Shown here in pieces: positions 1 through 4,682 of a stretch of DNA of 5,592 bases. Under the pieces are notes generated by a model that saw only the letters and a list, made by a program, of their open reading frames with translations, was not told where the DNA came from and did no database searches. Source of the DNA: a bacterium (lineage in GTDB: Bacteria; Patescibacteriota; Minisyncoccia; UBA6257; GWB1-50-10); the NCBI GenBank assembly GCA_027310235.1, contig DAIDBF010000095.1:1-5592 (forward strand), given 5' to 3'. Each line of letters opens with the position of its first letter. Position 1 is the first letter of the stretch. Made by a program: the position numbers and the translations under genes.

Positions 1-101
1 GTCTTAGCAGGCAATGTTCCTCCTTTATCCCAATACCTCACAATAAGAATGGCGGTGAGGAGGATGACAAGAATGGTGATGATAATCTTTATGTTCTTCA
101 T
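1..101 (-). CDS. N-terminal part of an unknown single-pass membrane or exported protein
   Basis: An ATG at 99-101 opens 33 codons that run off the left edge without a stop. The visible N-terminus starts MKNIK and continues with a strongly hydrophobic Ile/Leu/Val stretch at about residues 4-21. It ends in RYWDKGG, a typical positive-then-polar junction after a transmembrane helix or uncleaved signal anchor. It starts 23 nt beyond the stop of the glycosyltransferase on the same strand, so it is likely the next gene of that unit. No good Shine-Dalgarno is seen; the nearest purine-rich piece, GGTGG, lies about 13 nt upstream. The catalytic or extracytoplasmic part is outside the window, so no function can be assigned. 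The gene is real with moderate confidence, because the hydrophobic profile is coherent and the position fits. Confidence 0.6.
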   Translation of the reverse strand, partial: MKNIKIIITILVILLTAILIVRYWDKGGTLPAK

Positions 102-124
102 GAGAAAAGTATACCACCGACGAA

Positions 125-1249
125 CTATTTTTTCTCCAAGAGCATTCGGTACAATTCATACATCTTCTGAAATACCGAGCTCCATGAGAAACTCTGAGCG
201 AAGGAAATGCACTCTGCCCGCATTTTTTTTCTCAGTTGTTCGTCATTCAGCAGGAGATTGGTTGTTTCGAAAAAACGCTTCGGATCCCTCGAGGCGCACA
301 AAAACCCGGTAATGCCTTCTTTCACGAGCGATCGCGATCCTCCCTCATTCGCGACGACGGGCACGATGCCGGAAGCCATTGCTTCAATCGTCACATTACC
401 GAAGGTCTCGGTGCTCGAAGGGAAAAGAAATATGTCGGATGAAGCATAACATTCAGAAAGCTCCCGCCCTTCTTTATAGCCGAGAAATACCGCACCGGGC
501 ATGAGTTGTTTCAGATCCTCCTCGTTCGGTCCCCTGCCCACCACCACCATTGCGAAGTCATCCCGTGCTTCCCGTAGCAACGCATAGGTCTCGGCGAGCG
601 TCTTCAAATCTTTTTCCCACGTGAGGCGGCCGACGAAGAGCACTATGTACTTCTGCGTTTTTTTGAGCACCGCGGCGCGCCACGCATCGGATCGAAAGGA
701 AGGATTAAACCGTTCGAGTTCGGTCCCCCACGGGATTATTTTCACATGCTTCACGCCGTGCAAAAGAAGATCGTGTGCCGTGACCGAAGAAGGCGTTGTT
801 ATAAGATCAAGTTGATTATACAAACGCCTCAAGAGATACCATAAAAACGACTTGAGGGCGGAAAGATGGTAGTACTTAAGATACCGAACGAAATCGGTAT
901 GATGCGTCGCCATTATGGGAATTCCCCTCTTGCGCGCATATCGTAGCGCTTCCCACGCGCTTGTGTCGGGACTATGAATATGGATCACATCGGGATGAAA
1001 TGCATCGAGATTCTTATAAAACCCTTTCATCCAAGGAAACGGCAGCCGATAGTCACGATACAAGGGAAATTTCATCGAAGGGACAGTAAAAATCGGCACA
1101 TGATATGTCACCCCCGGGCTTTCAACCCACCCTGTTACGATGACACTTTCCACTCCATGTGCTTCTCCTTCCCGGATCAGGCGCGCGAGCACCCGGTCCA
1201 CGCCATTCTCTTCATTTTTTGCTGATCCGATGAAATATGCGATTTTCAT
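125..1249 (-). CDS. GT4-family glycosyltransferase (GT-B fold)
   Basis: This 374-aa protein is full length for family GT4 retaining glycosyltransferases, which move a sugar from a nucleotide donor to a lipid, polysaccharide or small acceptor at the cytoplasmic face of the membrane. The N-terminal Rossmann domain shows the acceptor-side glycine region near residues 14-20 (ENGVDRV) and a HHTDF motif at 116-120. The C-terminal domain opens with VGRLTWEKDL (206-215), whose Arg208 and Lys213 match the donor-phosphate pair. It carries the EX7E motif as Glu281 to Glu289 inside ETFGNVTIEAMASG. The HTDF motif and the FPS-TETFGN pattern resemble MgtA/PimB-type mannosyltransferases and SQDG synthase relatives, but donor and acceptor cannot be read from sequence. 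The start is the ATG at 1247-1249, preceded by a good Shine-Dalgarno. Only 3 nt separate it from the DedA stop, implying translational coupling. The stop is TAG. Confidence 0.93.
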   Translation of the reverse strand: MKIAYFIGSAKNEENGVDRVLARLIREGEAHGVESVIVTGWVESPGVTYHVPIFTVPSMKFPLYRDYRLPFPWMKGFYKNLDAFHPDVIHIHSPDTSAWEALRYARKRGIPIMATHHTDFVRYLKYYHLSALKSFLWYLLRRLYNQLDLITTPSSVTAHDLLLHGVKHVKIIPWGTELERFNPSFRSDAWRAAVLKKTQKYIVLFVGRLTWEKDLKTLAETYALLREARDDFAMVVVGRGPNEEDLKQLMPGAVFLGYKEGRELSECYASSDIFLFPSSTETFGNVTIEAMASGIVPVVANEGGSRSLVKEGITGFLCASRDPKRFFETTNLLLNDEQLRKKMRAECISFAQSFSWSSVFQKMYELYRMLLEKK

Positions 1250-1252
1250 TCT

Positions 1253-1861
1253 TTATTCTCCTTCACTTGCCTTGCCCGCAATTTGTGCGGCAATCCACTT
1301 ATAAAGGAAGTACACCGCAAAAATGAGAAGCGTTATGATAAAAACCGCACGCTGAGCACTCACGATAGTTCCGCTCAGATAGGCATATGCCTTTCCCGAA
1401 AAGAAACCGAGGAACGCGAAAGCCAACGACTTCGGGAGCGTAATCGCGAGACTTACTTTTACAAAACGATCCAGGGGCGCCCGCGAGGTGCCCACCATGA
1501 GAATCCCGGGAACCGGGATTATCGGAGAGAGCTTGAAGAAGATGAGCGTCTTCCCCAAGTGGCGGTGTAAGAGCGACTCGAATTTCTTGACGCGTTCGGG
1601 AGTAAGACCGAACCAGGAGCCGTATCGCACGATGAAACGTTTTCCGCCCCAGTATCCAATCGCGTAGTACACCGTATCAGCAACGAGATCGCCGAAGATA
1701 GAGATGACGATCACGAGCGGCAGGCTGAGATAGCCGAGCGCTGCGGCAACGCCCGCTGCGGCGGTCACGAGCGGCCCTTCGAGAACCGCGGTAAGAAAAA
1801 ACAGGAGATACCCGTGCGCAATAATCCACGAGACGAGTGAAATGAATTCAGTGTTTTGCAC
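1253..1861 (-). CDS. DedA/VTT-family membrane protein
   Basis: This 202-aa polytopic membrane protein has the DedA (SNARE-associated, VTT) pattern. It has hydrophobic segments at roughly residues 8-26, 32-57, 60-70 (semi-polar), 104-124, 134-155 and 170-190. EGP at 28-30 follows the first hydrophobic segment. GDLVADTVYYAIGYWGG at 57-73 matches the family's G-x-x-x-D/G...Y-x-IG-x-x-G signature. Family members are proton-coupled or scramblase-like proteins acting on undecaprenyl phosphate or phospholipids in the inner membrane. The usual R-x-x-P-x-x-R segment is here FKLSPIIPVPG (109-119): Lys replaces the first Arg and Pro the second, so the transport chemistry may differ. The start is a GTG at 1859-1861; an in-frame TAA lies six codons upstream and no ATG exists near the N-terminus. 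A perfect TATAAT sits 7 nt before it. The gene is followed at once by a glycosyltransferase, which supports a lipid-carrier role, but this is inference. Confidence 0.88.
   Translation of the reverse strand: MQNTEFISLVSWIIAHGYLLFFLTAVLEGPLVTAAAGVAAALGYLSLPLVIVISIFGDLVADTVYYAIGYWGGKRFIVRYGSWFGLTPERVKKFESLLHRHLGKTLIFFKLSPIIPVPGILMVGTSRAPLDRFVKVSLAITLPKSLAFAFLGFFSGKAYAYLSGTIVSAQRAVFIITLLIFAVYFLYKWIAAQIAGKASEGE
1258..1263 (-). promoter_or_regulatory. Ribosome binding site of the glycosyltransferase
   Basis: On the minus strand AAGGAG lies 8 nt before the ATG at 1249, inside the last codons of the DedA gene. It is one of only two clear Shine-Dalgarno sequences in the window and supports both the chosen start and coupled translation with the upstream gene. 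Confidence 0.8.
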
Positions 1862-1868
1862 GATTTCT

Positions 1869-1874
1869 ATTATA
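1869..1874 (-). promoter_or_regulatory. Perfect -10 box just before the DedA start
   Basis: TATAAT on the minus strand is followed by 7 nt (AGAAATC) and then the GTG start. A transcript initiating at the usual distance from a -10 would begin at or next to the GTG, meaning a leaderless mRNA. No convincing -35 is seen 16-18 bp upstream and no Shine-Dalgarno lies between. The call rests on one hexamer in an intergenic gap and is unproven. Confidence 0.45.
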
Positions 1875-1884
1875 TCTTACCATA

Positions 1885-1938
1885 GTTGTCCGAGCGGAAT
1901 TTGTTGCTCGCGAGGAAGACGAGAATTGTTTGTTGTTA
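1885..1938 (+). repeat. Partial copy of a dispersed intergenic repeat (copy A)
   Basis: The first 17 bp, GTTGTCCGAGCGGAATT (1885-1901), are identical to 3398-3414. Similarity then continues more loosely (GAG-GAAGACGAGAATTGTTTG against GAGAGGAGAAGAATTTTTGG) up to about the dcd stop codon. Copy A matches only the right arm of the 198-bp palindrome and has no left-arm partner nearby, so it looks like a solo end or a decayed copy. It contains CGAGC pairing with GCTCG across a 10-nt loop (1892-1911). It fills the 74-nt gap between dcd and the DedA gene. Confidence 0.5.
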
Positions 1939-3033
1939 GGAAATAAAATGCTTGGAGAGACGCGCACCCGATTGGACGGAGTAATTCGATTTTCCGGACG
2001 CATCATAGAGCATATCAGGGATGTCCATCATGCGCTCGAACTTGATCTTTGCGATCACCTGCCGTTCGCGCACAATCATATCTTCAAAGGGACGTACCTC
2101 AAGCGTGAGCGATCTTCCTTTTCCCTCGCCCTCCTTCCCGCACCCCCATCCGGGATCGATGAATCCCGCGTAATGAGATCTGAATTCGCCGCTTCGCTCG
2201 TCCATCGGCACCATCTCGCACGCAAGATATGGCGGAATCCTCACTGCCTCTTTAGAAGAGAGGACGTAAAATCCTCCTTTCTTCAGGCGTATGAAATCAC
2301 CCTCCCGTTTTACTTTTTTGAAGAACTTGCCGGGATCGTAGAAATTCAATTTTGAAAAATCAACCGGCTCGTCCACCCCGAAACATTCATATCCGAGAGG
2401 ATCCCCTTCGATATCAAGACGAAGAATAACCGAACCGTCTCCGTCTTTTATCTTGAGACGATCGTACGAAATCGGTTCTCCGTGCGAATCGAAAAGAAGA
2501 TTGTCTTTCCTCATCGTCATCTCGAACTCAAGCTCGCTTAATCTCGTATCGTGATTAAAAAGACGAAACTGCACGAGTGTCGCTCCTCTACGTACTTGTA
2601 TCGGATATGAGTTCGGCTGTATTGCAAGCCATAACTCTCCGCGATATCTCTCAGGTACCATATCATACCGGGAAACGCCGTCGGCAAGTATGCGCACATG
2701 AACGTCGTTCCTCCCCGTGGAGCTCTTCGGATTGCAGTAGCCGTATACCTCGGCAGGAAGCGCGAATGTTTCGTTCAGACGCGCAAGATACGTGACGTCG
2801 CGTTCGAGCGGGTGTTCGAATACGTGGGACGTATGATCAACTTTTCCCAAAAGCTCCCGAACTTTTTCTCCCGGCCGGGGAAGAAACACGCCCTCCACTC
2901 GATACATTTCATCGGAGAGCGAAAGATCAAGGGATGCCGGATTCACATTTGCGGGATTCGCACCGTTTACGAATCCTCCTTCCATCATTTCCCGTATCAT
3001 TTGCGACGGGAGCACGCCGAACTTCTTGGTCAT
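1936..3033 (-). CDS. dcd: Two-domain dCTP deaminase
   Basis: The 365-aa protein belongs to the long, duplicated form of dCTP deaminase, about twice the roughly 190-aa E. coli enzyme. It converts dCTP to dUTP and ammonia in the cytosol to feed dTMP synthesis. The first half has NPASLDLSLSDEMYRV (31-46), the family's nucleotide-site entry motif, and PKSSTGR (102-108). The second half has the long form's signature SHYAGFIDPGWG (286-297), followed by LTLEV with Glu312 as the likely catalytic glutamate. The start chosen is the ATG at 3031-3033 (MTKKFGVLPS). An upstream ATG at 3147 would add 38 residues, but these are encoded by inverted-repeat DNA and look nothing like a dCTP deaminase N-terminus. 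No Shine-Dalgarno precedes the chosen ATG, but a possible promoter ends 6 nt before it. It is first in the minus-strand series; its link to the envelope genes downstream is probably positional. Confidence 0.92.
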   Translation of the reverse strand: MTKKFGVLPSQMIREMMEGGFVNGANPANVNPASLDLSLSDEMYRVEGVFLPRPGEKVRELLGKVDHTSHVFEHPLERDVTYLARLNETFALPAEVYGYCNPKSSTGRNDVHVRILADGVSRYDMVPERYRGELWLAIQPNSYPIQVRRGATLVQFRLFNHDTRLSELEFEMTMRKDNLLFDSHGEPISYDRLKIKDGDGSVILRLDIEGDPLGYECFGVDEPVDFSKLNFYDPGKFFKKVKREGDFIRLKKGGFYVLSSKEAVRIPPYLACEMVPMDERSGEFRSHYAGFIDPGWGCGKEGEGKGRSLTLEVRPFEDMIVRERQVIAKIKFERMMDIPDMLYDASGKSNYSVQSGARLSKHFIS

Positions 3034-3039
3034 ACGTCT

Positions 3040-3068
3040 AATTAAGCCATGTTCCCGAAAAAAGGCAA
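3040..3068 (-). promoter_or_regulatory. Possible dcd promoter
   Basis: On the minus strand TTGCCT (3063-3068) and TTAATT (3040-3045) are 17 bp apart, and TTAATT ends 6 nt before the dcd ATG. Matches to consensus are 4/6 and 3/6, so the call is weak. Its spacing to the start codon repeats what is seen at the DedA gene. Confidence 0.3.
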
Positions 3069-3094
3069 ATAAGTAACATGAACCCCAGACAAAC

Positions 3095-3238
3095 CAGATT
3101 TCTTGCACGCTATTCCCGCACCGGATGTCGGAATGCTCCAGCGGCATTCCGCACCCTACGCTCTCGGCTCACAACCCGCTTCGCGGGACCAAGCTTGCTC
3201 GCCTCCGAGAGTTGCGGTCATACCGCACAAGAAATCTG
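3095..3238. other. Multibranched inverted-repeat structure, candidate structured RNA
   Basis: CAGATTTCTTG (3095-3105) is perfectly complementary to CAAGAAATCTG (3228-3238) and closes a 144-bp module. Inside are three branches. The first is an 8-bp perfect stem, CGGAATGC/GCATTCCG (3129-3136 with 3144-3151, 7-nt loop). The second is CTCTCGG/CCGAGAG (3161-3167 with 3205-3211), holding a nested CCCGC-TTC-GCGGG hairpin (3175-3187). The third is TGCGG/CCGCA (3213-3217 with 3223-3227), which abuts the closing stem directly and could stack on it. On the minus strand it would lie 62 nt upstream of the dcd start, as a leader structure or upstream small RNA; on the plus strand it would be far upstream of obg. 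The pairings are exact in the sequence. That it is an RNA is inference, and it could equally be a decayed palindromic element. Confidence 0.5.
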
Positions 3239-3247
3239 TACGTTATA

Positions 3248-3445
3248 CCAAAAATTCTTTTTCTCTCGAACAAGCATAATGAAGCAAGGCAACAACCACA
3301 CGAACGAGGACAAAGGAAACGAGGAGGTTCTGCACTGTTCGAATCCCTTCAGGTTGAGTTGCAGAACCCCTCAGGTTCCGAGGACGAGTGAGTGATGGTT
3401 GTCCGAGCGGAATTCTCGCTTGTGAGAGAGGAGAAGAATTTTTGG
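3248..3445. repeat. 198-bp imperfect palindrome
   Basis: The outer arms 3248-3275 and 3418-3445 pair over 28 positions with 24 Watson-Crick pairs, two G-U-type pairs and two mismatches. Further in, ACAACCA (3292-3298) pairs with TGGTTGT (3396-3402), GG (3315-3316) with CC (3378-3379), and GAGG-A-GGTTCTGCA (3321-3334) with TGCAGAACC-CCTC (3360-3372). The loop is 25 nt. All paired blocks keep the same centre near 3346-3347 within one base, so this is one long hairpin rather than separate repeats. There is no terminal T-tract, no evident target duplication and no credible coding frame. It may be a MITE-like or REP-like element or a long hairpin RNA. Confidence 0.65.
3398..3414 (+). repeat. Dispersed 17-bp repeat (copy B)
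   Basis: GTTGTCCGAGCGGAATT is identical to 1885-1901 and sits inside the right half of the 198-bp palindrome. CGAGCG here can pair with CGCTTG at 3417-3422, while copy A uses a different right arm (GCTCG), so a small stem is kept with changed sequence. Confidence 0.55.
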
Positions 3446-3491
3446 AAAGGATGGATAACTCGTTGAAGTACATATACAATGTTTCTATATG

Positions 3492-3620
3492 CCCAGTAGT
3501 GAAAACTAGATTGTAATTCACAATAACTCTTCAACTATTAAACAATAAGAAACTATATTGAAAACAATCATCAAAAAGTCGGTTTTCTTCATAAGTAATT
3601 ATCGAGTTTCTACTACTGGG
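3492..3620. mobile_element. MITE-like element with TATG target duplication at the obg start
   Basis: The ends are inverted: CCCAGTAGTGAAAACT (3492-3507) against AGTTTCTACTACTGGG (3605-3620), with the outer 9 bp perfect and 14 of 16 positions matching. The element is flanked on both sides by TATG (3488-3491 and 3621-3624). It is 129 bp, holds about 38 G or C bases (near 29%), and has no coding frame. These are the marks of a non-autonomous miniature element. The right TATG copy provides the ATG of obg, so the element now forms the whole immediate leader of that gene. The alternative is a long leader hairpin: pairing continues through the flanking TATG with wobbles, giving a stem of about 24 positions (3488-3511 with 3601-3624) that would cover the start codon. 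Confidence 0.55.
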
Positions 3621-3621
3621 T

Positions 3622-4584
3622 ATGCTTATCGATGACGTCACGATAGAAATAATCGCGGGGAACGGGGGAAAAGGCGCGGTGGCATTCGACAAAAACCTCG
3701 GTGCAAAAGGGCCTGCCGGCGCGCATGGCGGGAACGGAGGAAACGTCTATGCGGAAGGCGTGTCTGACTTGAGTGCCCTAAACCAATTCAGGTTCAAGAA
3801 GGAACTCCGTGCGGAAAAAGGAGAAGACGGACGATCCCAGTTCCGCGACGGCGTTACGGGAAAAGATCTGATAGTTAAGGTTCCCGTGGGAACCGTACTT
3901 CATAATCTGACCAGTGAAGCCGAGGTCGAAATCACGAAAATCGGCGAGCGGATACTCGTCGCAAAAGGAGGACGCGGAGGGAAAGGTAACTTCCATTTCC
4001 GATCCCCTATAAATACGAGTCCCACAGAGTTCCAGGAAGGTACGCCGGGAGAACATTTTACCGTGCGGCTTGAACTCAAAATGATCGCGGATGTGGGATT
4101 GATCGGTCTTCCGAACGTCGGGAAGTCGAGCTTATTGAACGAACTTACGAATGCGAAGGCAAGAGTCGCGAACTATCAGTTCACGACGCTTGAGCCGAAT
4201 CTCGGTACATATTATGAGCTCATTCTTGCGGATATCCCCGGCCTCATCGAGGGAGCGTCCGCCGGAAAAGGGCTTGGCATCAAGTTCCTCCGGCATATCG
4301 AGCGCACAAAGATCCTTTTCCATCTCATCTCCGCCGAATCGGAATATCCAGGAAAGGATTACCGAACAGTGAAGAATGAGCTTAAGAAGTACAACGCCGC
4401 ACTTGCGAAAAGGAAAGAGTACATATTTCTCACGAAAACGGACATGATGGATGAAAAGGAGCTAAAGAAGAAAACCACCGCCTTAAAAAAACTGAAACTC
4501 TCCCCTATCCCAATCTCTATCTATGACGACAAGAGTTTGGAAAAGGTGAAAAAGATTTTGAACGAGATACAAAAGAAAAAGTAG
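3622..4584 (+). CDS. obg: Obg-family ribosome-associated GTPase, short form
   Basis: The 320-aa protein binds GTP/GDP and acts in 50S ribosomal subunit maturation and stress control. Residues 1 to about 157 form the glycine-rich Obg fold (GNGGKGAVAF, GAKGPAGAHGGNGG, AKGGRGGKGN). The G domain follows: G1 GLPNVGKSS (162-170), G2 at FTTLEPNLGTY (187-197), G3 DIPGLIEGAS (204-213), G4 TKTD (271-274). G5 is poorly conserved: PISIYDD (297-303) stands where an SA-type motif is normal. The protein stops soon after, with no C-terminal OCT domain. The start is the ATG at 3622, which gives the conserved N-terminus. There is no Shine-Dalgarno, and the ATG lies in the duplicated flank of a MITE-like element, so expression probably depends on signals within or before that element. 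The stop is TAG. It converges on the histidine kinase gene. Confidence 0.95.
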   Translation: MLIDDVTIEIIAGNGGKGAVAFDKNLGAKGPAGAHGGNGGNVYAEGVSDLSALNQFRFKKELRAEKGEDGRSQFRDGVTGKDLIVKVPVGTVLHNLTSEAEVEITKIGERILVAKGGRGGKGNFHFRSPINTSPTEFQEGTPGEHFTVRLELKMIADVGLIGLPNVGKSSLLNELTNAKARVANYQFTTLEPNLGTYYELILADIPGLIEGASAGKGLGIKFLRHIERTKILFHLISAESEYPGKDYRTVKNELKKYNAALAKRKEYIFLTKTDMMDEKELKKKTTALKKLKLSPIPISIYDDKSLEKVKKILNEIQKKK

Positions 4585-4587
4585 GGT

Positions 4588-4626
4588 TTGGTAGAGTAAC
4601 CCCATACTAGTATATAGCTCTACCAA
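4588..4626 (+). terminator. Inverted repeat just after the obg stop
   Basis: TTGGTAGAG (4588-4596) and CTCTACCAA (4618-4626) are a perfect 9-bp inverted repeat with a 21-nt loop, starting 4 nt after the obg stop. No T-tract follows, so it is not a standard intrinsic terminator. It may protect the 3' end or mark another small palindromic element. Confidence 0.4.
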
Positions 4627-4630
4627 TCGT

Positions 4631-4672
4631 AAAAAATATGAAGCGCCACTCAATACATAGATGTGGCGCTTC
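4631..4672 (-). terminator. Intrinsic terminator of the histidine kinase gene
   Basis: GAAGCGCCAC (4640-4649) and GTGGCGCTTC (4663-4672) form a perfect 10-bp GC-rich stem with a 13-nt loop. On the minus strand it begins 10 nt after the kinase stop and is followed, after three bases, by six T (4631-4636). The T-tract is only on that side, so it serves the kinase rather than obg. Confidence 0.7.
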
Positions 4673-4682
4673 CAAAAAATAA

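Larger units (their letters stand above)
3034..3621. other. Divergent intergenic region built of palindromic modules
   Basis: No convincing gene is seen in this 588-bp gap between the divergent dcd and obg. Open frames here change across the inverted repeats and lack recognisable domains. The space is taken by a possible dcd promoter (3040-3068), a multibranched structure (3095-3238), a 198-bp imperfect palindrome (3248-3445), a 42-bp AT-rich spacer with a -10-like TACAAT, and a MITE-like element (3492-3620). Confidence 0.7.

Noticed and set aside
1930..2355. 141-codon plus-strand frame opposite dcd
   Set aside because: It is antisense to a well-supported dCTP deaminase coding sequence and shows no domain of its own.
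3034..3147. N-terminal 38-residue extension of dcd from the ATG at 3147
   Set aside because: The added residues are translated from the inverted-repeat module, are unlike dCTP deaminase N-termini, and the family-like sequence begins at the ATG at 3033.
3333..3352. T-loop-like GTTCGAATC suggesting a tRNA end
   Set aside because: The flanking five bases on each side do not pair, and the string lies in the loop of the 198-bp palindrome.
3398..3450. tRNA-Ser-like string TGTCCGAGCGG
   Set aside because: It resembles the start of a serine tRNA D-arm, but no acceptor stem, anticodon arm or T-arm follows in either copy; it is part of the repeat.
3078..3521. Open frames of 61-105 codons across the intergenic region on both strands
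   Set aside because: They overlap each other and the inverted repeats, have no recognised domain or ribosome binding site, and their length follows from the repeat sequence.
3446..3621. Replication origin in the AT-rich divergent gap
   Set aside because: No cluster of DnaA boxes (TTATNCACA) is found, and the AT-rich stretch is explained by the MITE-like element.
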